Part shown: piece after piece, positions 16,256 through 24,869 of the stretch
How positions within the stretch are numbered: position 1 is the stretch's first letter
Layout of the letters: the number at the start of each line of letters is the position of its first letter
Assembly (NCBI GenBank): GCA_944389145.1
Contig: CALXLH010000018.1
Location: forward strand, 1 to 49,204
Direction: 5' to 3'
Source of the DNA: an uncultured Spirochaetaceae bacterium
GTDB lineage: Bacteria > Spirochaetota > Spirochaetia > Sphaerochaetales > Sphaerochaetaceae
DNA: 49,204 nt
The notes under the pieces: generated by a model
What the model was told of the DNA's origin: nothing
What the model saw: the letters and a program-made list of their open reading frames with translations, nothing else
The model's database searches: none
Program-made: the position numbers and the translations under genes

Positions 16256-18029
16256 GCCTGAGCTCCTTCTCGCTAAGCCTTATCATGAATGTACGTCCGT
16301 GAGGACATGCAGGCTCGCTGAGGCTGAATGCCTTCTGCAGCAGCTCCTCGGCGCTCCATCTGTCGATATCATCACCGGCCTTGATGGCGGCCTTGCAGGC
16401 TATGATGGCGAACAGCTTTGACTCAAGCTCCTTCTCATCGGCTCTTGCAGACTGTATGAAATCAACGATTTCCGTCTCTAATGAGCGGCAGGAAGCAGGC
16501 ATCGCCGTGATTTCCCATACGCCATCCTCCTTCCGCCTGATCGTGATGCCGAGCTTCTCATAGACGCTGAGATGCTCTGCCAGGAAGCTGTCCGTCAGCT
16601 GGTCGACCTCGATGCGGATAGGGACGAGCAGAGGCTGTACCGAACGCTTAGACAGAAGCTCATCATAGAGTATCCTCTCATGCGCGGCATGCTGATCCAC
16701 CAGATAGAGATCATGGCCCTTTTCCGCGATCAGGAAGAGATGGAATGCCTGTCCTATATATCTTATCCTCTCTTCGGGAGGATTCTCCTCCTTTTCCTTA
16801 GGCCTTTCCGGGGCAGGGGATTCCCTTCGGCTCTTCTCCCTCTTCTCCATCAGCGCCTTTGCCTTCTCCAGCCAGGCCCGGTCCTTCTCCGCATATGGTA
16901 TCTGCGGCTCCGCTATAGGCGGCACGCTGCGGCAGCTCTGGTGGTATGAGGCAGTCCCCGTACCGCCTTCCGTCCTCCTAACACCCTCCGTTCCGGAGAG
17001 ATAGAACTCCTGCTGCATCGGCTTGATTTCCGGTATGCGCCGCTTCACGCCGTCCTGGATGAGGGTGACGATAGCATGATGGATCTCCGCCTTGTTGCGT
17101 ATCTTCACTTCCTTCTTCGTGGGATGGATGTTGAAGTCTATCAGCTCTGGATCGTCGTTTATGAATACTACGGCATAGGGAAACGCGCCTCCGGGGAGCA
17201 GCTCGCCATAGCCATATGATACGGCCTGCTGGAGCGAGTATTCCTCAACCGCGCGTCCGTTTACGTATATCCTTATCTCCTTGCGATCCGAGCGCCTTAC
17301 CGCCTGATTGCCTGCTACTATGTCGATAGAGAAGCCATCTCCATCGCCATGAAGCTCTACCACGTCAGCATCGGCTATTCCTTCGCCGCGATAGAGCATC
17401 ATCACGCGTTCCTTGAGGCTTCCAGCCTTCGGCCAGTCAAGCCTTAGCGCTCCATCGGATGAGAACGTGAATCTTATCGAGGGGAAGGCAAGGGCCTTGG
17501 AAACCACCATCGCCCGGCACATGGACGCTTCAGTCGACGGACGTTTCAGAAAGCTCCTGCGTGCCGGGATATCCATGAACAGGTCCTCAGCAGTCACCGT
17601 CGTCCCTTTCTCCGGTCCGCCGTCCATGACCTCGCTCCGCATGCCATTGTCTATGACGAGCGTGGAAGGCTCTCCCGTGGCGGCAGAGCGCGTGGAGACT
17701 GTGAGCTTAGTCACTGCGCCGATAGAGTAGAGAGCCTCTCCGCGGAAGCCTAGCGTGTGTATGTCATAGAGATCATCGACAGAATGTATCTTGCTTGTCG
17801 CGTGCCGGTTGCCCAGGATCCTCAGATCATCGCGGTCGATGCCGCTTCCGTTATCAGAGACAGAGAGGCGGTCGATACCGCCTCCGTCTATGCTTGTCCT
17901 TATCTCATCGGCTCCGGCATCTATCGCGTTATCCAGGAACTCCCTGAGTATAGAGAGCGGACGTTCTATTACCTCGCTGGCCGCGATCCTCTGCGAGAGC
18001 AGCGGATCGAGCAGATTGATCCTTGCCAT
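16233..18029 (-). CDS. mutL: DNA mismatch repair protein MutL
   Basis: A 598-residue GHKL ATPase linking MutS mismatch recognition to strand incision. The ATPase motifs are in order: REFLDNAIDAGA, SDNGSGI, NRHATSK and GFRGEAL. The C-terminal domain has the endonuclease-type set: DQHAAHERILYDE, ACKAAIKAGD and CPHGRTF. In the DQHA(X)2E(X)4E motif the last glutamate position is aspartate. The protein is therefore probably a nicking MutL like those of bacteria without MutH. Its ATG overlaps the stop of the upstream barrel-protein gene (TGATG), implying cotranslation. No mutS is present in the window. Confidence 0.94.
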   Translation of the reverse strand: MARINLLDPLLSQRIAASEVIERPLSILREFLDNAIDAGADEIRTSIDGGGIDRLSVSDNGSGIDRDDLRILGNRHATSKIHSVDDLYDIHTLGFRGEALYSIGAVTKLTVSTRSAATGEPSTLVIDNGMRSEVMDGGPEKGTTVTAEDLFMDIPARRSFLKRPSTEASMCRAMVVSKALAFPSIRFTFSSDGALRLDWPKAGSLKERVMMLYRGEGIADADVVELHGDGDGFSIDIVAGNQAVRRSDRKEIRIYVNGRAVEEYSLQQAVSYGYGELLPGGAFPYAVVFINDDPELIDFNIHPTKKEVKIRNKAEIHHAIVTLIQDGVKRRIPEIKPMQQEFYLSGTEGVRRTEGGTGTASYHQSCRSVPPIAEPQIPYAEKDRAWLEKAKALMEKREKSRRESPAPERPKEKEENPPEERIRYIGQAFHLFLIAEKGHDLYLVDQHAAHERILYDELLSKRSVQPLLVPIRIEVDQLTDSFLAEHLSVYEKLGITIRRKEDGVWEITAMPASCRSLETEIVDFIQSARADEKELESKLFAIIACKAAIKAGDDIDRWSAEELLQKAFSLSEPACPHGRTFMIRLSEKELRLMAGRTG

Positions 18030-20557
18030 CAGAACTCGACTCTTCCTGTAAGCTTGAGAAGAAGGTAGTTCTCCTCGGTCAGCTCATAGATGTTGAACGA
18101 GCCGTTCTTCGTTCCTCCTGTCGGCAGATGCACGGTCCTGGCCTCTGCGTTGAAGCCGAAGTGACCGAAGTCAAGGTCGACTCCGAGCGCGAAGAGCGTG
18201 TCAGGTCCCATGAAGAATTCCCTTGCATCGAACTGCTTGAATCCAGTCACAAGATTCCTTCTGGCAAATGATCCATATACCTTCACCATGTCTGCGGCAT
18301 CGACAAGGAAGCTTATCCTTGCCACGTCCTGCGGATCGGTTGAGAACTCCAGGATGTCATTCACGGAGTAGGAGAGGTCGATACCGAAGACTCCGAAGTC
18401 AAGTCCGAGGGCAGCCTTGGCGAATACAGCCGTTCCCACATCCCCATTCTTGTCAGCGATCGTCTCGTTCAGCGCTGCAGTGAACTCATTGAAGTATTCA
18501 GGCGAGAGCATCCCGTTCCTGTAGCCTCCGGTGAGCGTCACCGTGACAGGGGAGATGTCGATGGCGATCTCTCCGCCGGCCATGAACGGCAGCATGCTCT
18601 TCTGCTGGAAGTCGTAGATGATCTGGCTCTCCTCAAGGCCTCCGTCAGAGTAGCTGGTGTAGGCCATTCCCATGGCGAATGCGGATAGCCTGAACGCATC
18701 GTCAGTGAACGGCAGGTCGATCCTCACCTCGGGGAAGAGCGATATCATATAGTTCTCACTATCTCTTGCCACCATCTCAAGCGGCACGTTGAGGCTTATG
18801 GATGCACCGCCCAGGCGGAATGGGTAGAGCGAGAACTGCACCTCTCCGATCGATGGGGCCTGGATATTCGCCACATATGCCCTGAACGCAAGATTCGGGA
18901 AGTTGAAGCCGAAGCGTAGCGAGAGGCCCTCGTCATAGCCGAAGGATGAGAAGATCGTTCCGTTCCTTACATATCCACGTTCAGCCCTGAGGTATGCCAC
19001 GGTCTGATCGGCATCACCCAGATAGATGTGATCGATGAGTGCGAACGAATCGGTGACAGCATAGTAGATCCTTTCAGCATTCGTGTATCCGTCACCGATG
19101 CCGAAATCCCAGAGCTCGCGGCCATTGAAGCCTACCAGGCGGAATGGACCATTCGTGAAGGCCATCTGCAGCGGAGCCCTGAGTCCTATCTGCCAGTTCC
19201 CTCTTCCGATGTTCACATAAGGTGTTACGAGGATGACCGGATCGCTTGGTACGTCACCCTTGTTCCAGTTGAGGGGATAGCGTACGCCTGCTTCGACGCC
19301 ATAGGAGAAGAACGGCTCATCGCTCTCCTCTGCGATCTGGACAGGCTCCTCAGCGATCGTGGCTGCCGCTTCCTGGCTTTCCGTCAGATTAGTGTCTGAA
19401 AGCAGGATCGGAACGATCTCTCCGGTAGCTTGCTCAGTCACCTCTGCCTCATAAGCCGCCACAGGCTCCTCTTCCTCATAGGCAGCCTCAGACTCCTCGT
19501 GTATCTCATGAGTGACCACGGGTGCCTCTGCCGTCTCGATCCATGCGGTGTTCGTCACGATGGGAGAGGATGGCTCTTCAAGCCATGATGTGCTGGTTAC
19601 CACAGGGGCTGCCGGAATGTCAGCTGGCTCTATCCAGCTCTCGTATCCGACCTCAGGCGATGCCGGAGGCACCTCATCGGCGATCAGTGACTGGATCGGC
19701 TCGATGATGAACGGGCTGGATGGCTCCCTGACGGGCTCTTCAACAGGCTCTGAAAGGCTTACGATCGGCTCAAGCACGATAGGTGCGGATGGAACTGCAG
19801 GAACCGCTTCTTCCTCTGCTTCTGCCTCCACTTCCGCCTCAGCCTCTGCTTCAGCTACTGCCTCTGCTTCAGCCACTGCCTCTGTTTCTTCTTCCTCCGG
19901 GATCACTATTATAGGAGGAATGGTGGTTTCTTCCTCTTCAATCGGCTCTATCGGCTCGACGACCTCAGGAATCTCATCGTACACGAGCTGGTCAGAAAGG
20001 ACCGTATGCCTGTAGTAGCTTGCCTGGGTGGCCTTGGCAACGCTTGCATCAGCATACCTCAGTTCCTCCATTGCTCCGACCTCTATCGTGGTTGCCCTGA
20101 GCGAGTCATAGGAGTACGCGCTGGTTGAAGAGTAGTTCATGAAGGCCTCTTCATCGTCGGTGGATATGAACGCATACTCTCCCTTTCCTTCCACTAGCGT
20201 GCATGTGGTCGGCGTGTAGAACGTCAGCCTCATGTCCTCATCGAGGACAAGATTCGTCTCGCCTGAGATGAGATACAGCGTCGGGTCCGCGGTGGTGAAT
20301 CCGGTAATGGCAAGGATAGTGTCTCCCTTGAGATACAGCTTGCCGAACGGAGATGTGAACACCTCCTGTCCATCGCCTTTGGATCTGATGATGAATCCGC
20401 TCTCGTCTATATCCGAGAGTACGCTTAATGAGGAACCATCAGGGGCATAAAGCTCAACATCATCTATGTTTCCCTCGTAAAGCGTAAGGGCCGGCGAAGC
20501 AGCGAAGAGCAGCGCCATTGACAGCAGCGTAAGGATTGCCGATAGGAATTTCTTCAT
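18029..20557 (-). CDS. Outer-membrane barrel protein with FecR-like head and repetitive acidic linker
   Basis: An 842-residue exported protein. Signal peptide: KKFLSAILTLLSMALLFAAS. Residues about 25-180 look FecR-like (LYLISGETNLVLDEDMRLTF, then CTLVEGKGEYAFIS). Residues about 200-440 form a low-complexity linker: an Ala-Glu tract, proline-rich stretches, and three tandem W-[IL]-E...P-[VI]-V-T units. The last 400 residues alternate polar and aromatic strands and end in LLLKLTGRVEF, a terminal phenylalanine as in outer-membrane beta-barrels. It probably anchors or senses across the periplasm; its function is unknown. The ATG at 20557 (MKKFL) has GAGG 6 nt upstream. It overlaps mutL by one base at TGATG. 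Confidence 0.75.
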   Translation of the reverse strand: MKKFLSAILTLLSMALLFAASPALTLYEGNIDDVELYAPDGSSLSVLSDIDESGFIIRSKGDGQEVFTSPFGKLYLKGDTILAITGFTTADPTLYLISGETNLVLDEDMRLTFYTPTTCTLVEGKGEYAFISTDDEEAFMNYSSTSAYSYDSLRATTIEVGAMEELRYADASVAKATQASYYRHTVLSDQLVYDEIPEVVEPIEPIEEEETTIPPIIVIPEEEETEAVAEAEAVAEAEAEAEVEAEAEEEAVPAVPSAPIVLEPIVSLSEPVEEPVREPSSPFIIEPIQSLIADEVPPASPEVGYESWIEPADIPAAPVVTSTSWLEEPSSPIVTNTAWIETAEAPVVTHEIHEESEAAYEEEEPVAAYEAEVTEQATGEIVPILLSDTNLTESQEAAATIAEEPVQIAEESDEPFFSYGVEAGVRYPLNWNKGDVPSDPVILVTPYVNIGRGNWQIGLRAPLQMAFTNGPFRLVGFNGRELWDFGIGDGYTNAERIYYAVTDSFALIDHIYLGDADQTVAYLRAERGYVRNGTIFSSFGYDEGLSLRFGFNFPNLAFRAYVANIQAPSIGEVQFSLYPFRLGGASISLNVPLEMVARDSENYMISLFPEVRIDLPFTDDAFRLSAFAMGMAYTSYSDGGLEESQIIYDFQQKSMLPFMAGGEIAIDISPVTVTLTGGYRNGMLSPEYFNEFTAALNETIADKNGDVGTAVFAKAALGLDFGVFGIDLSYSVNDILEFSTDPQDVARISFLVDAADMVKVYGSFARRNLVTGFKQFDAREFFMGPDTLFALGVDLDFGHFGFNAEARTVHLPTGGTKNGSFNIYELTEENYLLLKLTGRVEF
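19802..19894 (-). repeat. Ala-Glu codon repeat in the barrel-protein gene
   Basis: A short-period GAG/GCx tract encodes alternating Glu and Ala. Such tracts can change length by slippage, so linker length may vary between strains. Confidence 0.6.
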
Positions 20558-20587
20558 AACCACCCTCAGGGCATATCAGCCCGACTA

Positions 20588-20602
20588 GTGATAGTTTATC
20601 AC
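20588..20602. promoter_or_regulatory. Perfect inverted repeat upstream of the barrel-protein gene
   Basis: GTGATA-GTT-TATCAC, arms of 6 bp, 31 bp before the start codon. It has the size of a dimeric regulator's operator; no convincing promoter boxes could be placed around it. Confidence 0.4.
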
Positions 20603-20611
20603 AGGAGAGGA

Positions 20612-20631
20612 GGAAAGCACTACTGCTTTCC
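20612..20631 (-). terminator. Hairpin after the TtcA-type gene
   Basis: GGAAAGCA-CTAC-TGCTTTCC, a perfect 8-bp stem, begins just past the stop codon. It is followed on the minus strand by a pyrimidine-rich TCCTCCTCTCC rather than pure T. Confidence 0.5.
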
Positions 20632-20633
20632 GC

Positions 20634-21428
20634 TCACTTCTTTCTTATCATGTAAAGCGATGGATCTTTTTCCGGTAGCACTGATGAGGAGAAGTCATGC
20701 GCGTTGTAGATGTGTTCCCTCGTGAGCTTGTCTATGCGTGACAGCTCGGAGATTATCGGCTTGAGGCGCGCCCTGACGTTCGTCTGATCGTATGGACATA
20801 CCGGCTTTACCACTGGCAGATCGTAGCATTCCGCGAGGCGCCTTACCACGCTTTCACGCGTTTCTATCAGGGGACGGATGACATGGATCCTGCCTGAGAA
20901 GAACTCCTGCACGGGATGCATCGTCTGGAATGAGGCCCTGAAGCAGAGGTTCATCAGCGTCGTTTCTGCCAGATCGTCCAGATGATGCCCCATCGCGATC
21001 AGGCTTATCCCATCCCTTTCCGCCCGCTCGAAGAGGATGCGGCGTCTGTTGCGCGCGCAGAGATAGCAGTTGAAATCTCCCCTGAATGATTCAGGATACT
21101 GCGCTTCCTCCTGTATCTCGAATCCTATTCCCAGCGCATCGAAGTAGTCATGGAGAAGCCGATGGCTTTCCTTTGGTATCGGATGCTCCTTCCAGTCAAT
21201 CATCAGCGCCTTCAGCTCATAGTCCACGGGAAGCCAGCGGCGCCTGATCGAGAGGGCGAGAGCCAGGGCAAGCGAGTCCTTGCCTCCTGATGCGGCAAGG
21301 AGGACCTTGTCTCCGCCCTGTATCATGCGATAGTCATTCACAGCCTTTCCCACACCTTTGATGAAACGCATGACCCATGGTGGGATATCTCCATCGATGA
21401 TGCTTTGGTACGGTAGCTTACTCTCCAT
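20634..21428 (-). CDS. TtcA-type tRNA sulfurtransferase
   Basis: A 264-residue PP-loop ATPase. The ATP-binding loop LLAASGGKDSLALA is intact, and CYLCARNRRR plus the later PVCPYDQ supply cysteines of the type that bind an iron-sulfur cluster. GHHLDDLAETTLMN is also typical. TtcA makes 2-thiocytidine at tRNA position 32; related members of this group modify other positions, so the exact base is not certain. The ATG at 21428 is chosen because GGAGG lies just upstream, inside the end of the HD-domain gene, which it overlaps by 11 bp. Confidence 0.85.
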   Translation of the reverse strand: MESKLPYQSIIDGDIPPWVMRFIKGVGKAVNDYRMIQGGDKVLLAASGGKDSLALALALSIRRRWLPVDYELKALMIDWKEHPIPKESHRLLHDYFDALGIGFEIQEEAQYPESFRGDFNCYLCARNRRRILFERAERDGISLIAMGHHLDDLAETTLMNLCFRASFQTMHPVQEFFSGRIHVIRPLIETRESVVRRLAECYDLPVVKPVCPYDQTNVRARLKPIISELSRIDKLTREHIYNAHDFSSSVLPEKDPSLYMIRKK

Positions 21429-22689
21429 CGACAACCTCCATGAATGCCCTTTCAGCATCGCTCTCATCTACATATTCCGGAAGGAATAGCGATGCCTTGC
21501 TAAGCGCTTGGCTGAAGAGGCTTCCCGCCTTCTGGAATACCATGCCTTCGCATTCTGCGTCACTGAGCGTACCATCAGGAAGAAGTATCCTGATATGCGT
21601 CTCGAAGCTTATCGGCTCAGGGATATCTATGATCACATCCTCAGGCTTCAGCTCTGGATAGCGCCCCTTCAGGGTGCCACGCATGCGCTCCTCGGCAAGG
21701 AGGCGGCTCGTCACATCCATCGCCTCAGGGCATAGCGTGCGGCCGCTCCTGAGTGCCAGCTCCGCCTTGCGTTCCAGAAGCCTGCCTCTCTCCACATCCC
21801 GTATGAGGGAGAAGGGGCCATAGTCCCTGTAGCGTTCCTGCAGCGAGTAGAACTCGTAGTCATCCTTGAGATAGAGATCATCGAATGTGATGATATCATC
21901 ACGGAGGGCCGTGAGGATTGCCTTCTTTATCATCGCGGTGGCGCTTCTTACGCCCTTATGCCAGTACAGGCTGCGGTACATCATGTATTTGGAGAACAGC
22001 ACCTGTTCAACGGATCCTATCGCCTCGCTTTCCAGCGCCAGGGCGCCGTCCACGAGGGAGAGGGCAGAGATGATGTAATCGGTATCCTGCCTGCCATACG
22101 GTATGCCTGCGAAGAACGCGTCACGCGAGAGATAGTCCAGCTTGTCTGGATCGAGCGTGCCGGAGAGGATTGATCTGTACGTCCCTGTCTCCTTGTCGCT
22201 GCATGGCTCATCCTTGTCGATTATGAGTCCGGTCATCGCTGGATCGGCTCCCGCAGCCTCTATGGCGCAGCGGAGGGCCTTGTCGCTGCGTATCAGGGAG
22301 CGGGCAATCTCCTCATGCTCCCTTGGAACGACTTCTTTCAGGGAATGTGCGTATGGGAAGTGGCCTATGTCATGAAGTAGGCATGCTGAGAGAAAGCTCA
22401 TCATCCCATGCTCCGTGAATGGAAGATCATCGAGCTTCCTGGCAATCGAGAGAAGCATCATCCGCCCTATATGATATACGCCGATCGAGTGGTTGAGCCT
22501 TGTATGCACCGCGCCTGGATAGATATGATACGCCGGTCCGTTCTGCTTTATCCTTGACAGCTTCTCCACGGACTCCGCCGCAAGCAGGTCCTTGAGCTCC
22601 TTCGTGAAAGGTATGTTGCCCCATAGCGGATCCTTCACCGAATGCGTGAAGCCGTCGTTGAGTAGATTAAGTGCCGTCTCTCTTCTCAT
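21418..22689 (-). CDS. HD-domain phosphohydrolase
   Basis: A 423-residue protein of the dGTPase/HD family. Metal-binding residues: HTRLNHSIGVYHIG near residue 60, then LLHDIGHFPYAHSLK about 50 residues later with the HD pair, and YLSRDAFFAGI further on. Relatives hydrolyse nucleoside triphosphates or phosphorylated nucleotides; the substrate here is unknown. The start at 22689 (MRRETALN) is preferred because TATCTT lies 7 nt before it and no Shine-Dalgarno site exists. It overlaps the downstream TtcA-type gene and is divergent from a small exported protein with only 47 bp between start codons. Confidence 0.82.
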   Translation of the reverse strand: MRRETALNLLNDGFTHSVKDPLWGNIPFTKELKDLLAAESVEKLSRIKQNGPAYHIYPGAVHTRLNHSIGVYHIGRMMLLSIARKLDDLPFTEHGMMSFLSACLLHDIGHFPYAHSLKEVVPREHEEIARSLIRSDKALRCAIEAAGADPAMTGLIIDKDEPCSDKETGTYRSILSGTLDPDKLDYLSRDAFFAGIPYGRQDTDYIISALSLVDGALALESEAIGSVEQVLFSKYMMYRSLYWHKGVRSATAMIKKAILTALRDDIITFDDLYLKDDYEFYSLQERYRDYGPFSLIRDVERGRLLERKAELALRSGRTLCPEAMDVTSRLLAEERMRGTLKGRYPELKPEDVIIDIPEPISFETHIRILLPDGTLSDAECEGMVFQKAGSLFSQALSKASLFLPEYVDESDAERAFMEVVDGE

Positions 22690-22696
22690 TACAAGG

Positions 22697-22702
22697 AAGA
22701 TA
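22697..22702 (-). promoter_or_regulatory. -10 box of the HD-domain gene
   Basis: Minus-strand TATCTT, 7 nt before the ATG; no good -35 box. It would make a leaderless mRNA. Confidence 0.5.
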
Positions 22703-22723
22703 GCATAATTCTCTCTCTCCAAC

Positions 22724-22729
22724 TATAAT
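22724..22729 (+). promoter_or_regulatory. -10 box of the small exported protein gene
   Basis: Consensus TATAAT, 7 nt before the ATG at 22737. The expected -35 position falls on the opposing -10 box and matches poorly. Confidence 0.55.
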
Positions 22730-22736
22730 GTTCCGC

Positions 22737-23120
22737 ATGGAAAGGATTGCCATCATCGTTCTCTGCCTGTTCCTGGCGCTGCCTCTGGCAGCTCTTGCGC
22801 CTGTCTCTGATGACATAGGGACAGTGGCTGTCTCAGTGGAGGAGGGGACGATCACGGATACTGCCCTCAGGGCCGTGCGCGAGGAGTATACGGAGTCATG
22901 GCTTGAGCGCTATGCCGCCTCTCCGCTTATCTTCGGCGAGGCATATTCCTCTCTTCTCTCCGGCCTGCTTCCGCTTGGCAATCCCATCGCAGGGATCGAA
23001 AGGAACGGTGCCGTGGATATCCAGGATCTGGAAAGCGGCACCGTGCTGTCATTCATATTCCAGGATGGACGCCTTGCGGCTGTCTATCCGTCAAAGGTTC
23101 CTGAGCTCCCTGAATCTTGA
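22737..23120 (+). CDS. Small exported protein of unknown function
   Basis: A 127-residue protein with a signal peptide (ERIAIIVLCLFLALPLAALA) and no lipobox cysteine, so it is probably periplasmic. The mature part (VAVSVEEGTITDTALRAVRE, GLLPLGNPIAGIERNG, SGTVLSFIFQDGRLAAVYP) matches no family I know. The ATG at 22737 is taken because a consensus TATAAT ends 7 nt upstream, indicating leaderless translation. A second in-frame ATG 9 bp upstream overlaps the -10 box. Its end overlaps the convergent oligoendopeptidase gene by 30 bp. Confidence 0.65.
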   Translation: MERIAIIVLCLFLALPLAALAPVSDDIGTVAVSVEEGTITDTALRAVREEYTESWLERYAASPLIFGEAYSSLLSGLLPLGNPIAGIERNGAVDIQDLESGTVLSFIFQDGRLAAVYPSKVPELPES

Positions 23121-24869
23121 GAGCAGGGTGGCGAAATATCCTGCGGCAGCCTTCACCGGTGCGGTGGAACCCATGTCAACGCCTGCCTTCCTGAGCGATC
23201 TGATAGGCGTGGTTGAGCCTCCGCTCCTGAGGAATGACAGGTATTCATCCCTTTCCTTCTCTCCCCCGGATAGTACCCGTTCCGACAGCGCTATCGATGC
23301 AGATATCCCCGTGGCGTACTTGTAGCAGTAGAAGGCCCTGTAGAAATGCGGGATCCTCAGGCATTCGAGGTCGCTTACATCCTCGAACTCCATCGCATCT
23401 CCGAAGTATAGGCGCTGAAGGCGTCCATATTCGCTTCTGAGCGTATCGAGCGTGATCGGCTCATCACGCTCCGCCTTTTCGTGGATGATCAGCTCGAACT
23501 CCGCGAACATCGTCTGACGGAATAGCGTAGCCACGATATCATCAAGGTTCTTGCCGATGATATATGCTTCCTCTTCTGCCGATGAGGCATGGCTCCTGAG
23601 ATAGCGGGAGAGCAGGTTCTCGTTGAAGGTCGATGCTACCTCCGCCTCGAAGATCGAGTAGTCATAGCACATATACGGGTTGTTCCTTACGGAGTACCAT
23701 GAGTGCATCGAGTGGCCACCCTCATGTATCAGCGTGAATACCGAGTCAAGCACTCCCTCCTCGAAGTTCGTGAGGATGTATGGATTCCCCATGTAGCTTC
23801 CGGCTGAGAATGCGCCGCTCCGCTTTCCCTTGTTCTCGTATCTGTCTACCCAGCGGTCGGTAGTGAGTCCCTTGACCAGCGTTGACCTGTACTCCTCTCC
23901 GAGCGGCCTTACCGCCTCTGATATCAGCGCTACGGCCTCGTCATAGCTATGATGGCTATCTATTCCATCCACCATCGGGATGTAGCAATCCCAGTGCCTG
24001 AGCTTCTCCTTGCCCAGTACGCTGGCCTTGACGCGATAGTATTCATGAAGGACTGGAAAAGCCTCATGCACGGAATCTATCAGCGACGTATATACCTTCC
24101 TCGGTACATCATCTGGAAAGAGCGCTGCATCAAGCGACGATCGGAATGAACGGGCCTTTGCCCGGAATATATCCTCGCTTACGGATGCGGCATAGAGATC
24201 AGCGATGGTGTGCTTATGCTCATCGTAGGCCTTGTAGTAGCTTCCGTATGCAGCTTCCCTTACGCTCTCGTCCCTATCCTTCAGGAAGCGGGAGTAGTTG
24301 CCGTGGGTAAGCGTCTCGCCTCCGACCTCTCCGAATGAAAGCTCGATGTTGTTCAGGTCCATGAATGCCTTCTCCGAGCTTCCTGATACTGGCGCGAAGA
24401 GGCTCATGATGCGCTCTTCCTTCTCTGACAGCACATGCTTCTTCTCCCGAAGCTCCTTCTTCAGCCATACGCGGAATTCCCTGAAGCGCGGCTCCTTCAT
24501 CCATGCCTTGAGCTTCTCGTCATCTATCGACATCAGCTCCGGCGTGAAGTATGATATGGCCTCTGAATACGATGCGGCTGCTGCCTGATACGTTCCGAGC
24601 CGCCTCTGCACATCCTTGTCCATGCTGTCCGCCTCATAGGAGAGGAATGCCCAGTTGCCTATGCGCTCGGAGAGCATCGATGTCTCCTTGATATAAGTGA
24701 GCGCGGCATACAGTGAATCAGAGGAGGCCGAGAGCGTCCCCTTGAAGGACCCTGCCTTCCTGAAGGCCTTCCTTAGCCTCTTCATTCCTCTTTCCCACTC
24801 GTCTCCGTCCTTGGCAAGGAGCGAGAGATCCCATGTATCCTCGATCCTCTGATCCTTCCTTTCCATCAT
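23091..24869 (-). CDS. pepF: Oligoendopeptidase F-type metallopeptidase (M3 family)
   Basis: A 592-residue cytoplasmic zinc peptidase that cleaves short peptides. The zinc site is LIHEGGHSMHSW (HExxH form), with downstream FEAEVASTFNE supplying the third ligand. The N-terminal helical part and the YCYKYATGISAS segment are typical of PepF. Length fits the family (about 600). The start at 24869 has AAGGAGGAAGG upstream and overlaps the rdgB stop as ATGA. It is probably cotranscribed with rdgB, a nucleotide-pool sanitiser, with no evident functional tie. Confidence 0.93.
   Translation of the reverse strand: MMERKDQRIEDTWDLSLLAKDGDEWERGMKRLRKAFRKAGSFKGTLSASSDSLYAALTYIKETSMLSERIGNWAFLSYEADSMDKDVQRRLGTYQAAAASYSEAISYFTPELMSIDDEKLKAWMKEPRFREFRVWLKKELREKKHVLSEKEERIMSLFAPVSGSSEKAFMDLNNIELSFGEVGGETLTHGNYSRFLKDRDESVREAAYGSYYKAYDEHKHTIADLYAASVSEDIFRAKARSFRSSLDAALFPDDVPRKVYTSLIDSVHEAFPVLHEYYRVKASVLGKEKLRHWDCYIPMVDGIDSHHSYDEAVALISEAVRPLGEEYRSTLVKGLTTDRWVDRYENKGKRSGAFSAGSYMGNPYILTNFEEGVLDSVFTLIHEGGHSMHSWYSVRNNPYMCYDYSIFEAEVASTFNENLLSRYLRSHASSAEEEAYIIGKNLDDIVATLFRQTMFAEFELIIHEKAERDEPITLDTLRSEYGRLQRLYFGDAMEFEDVSDLECLRIPHFYRAFYCYKYATGISASIALSERVLSGGEKERDEYLSFLRSGGSTTPIRSLRKAGVDMGSTAPVKAAAGYFATLLSRFRELRNL

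Noticed and set aside
19512-20015. A serine/alanine-rich plus-strand frame
   Set aside because: It is the complement of the Ala-Glu linker of the barrel protein; the Ser-Ala pattern follows from that repeat.
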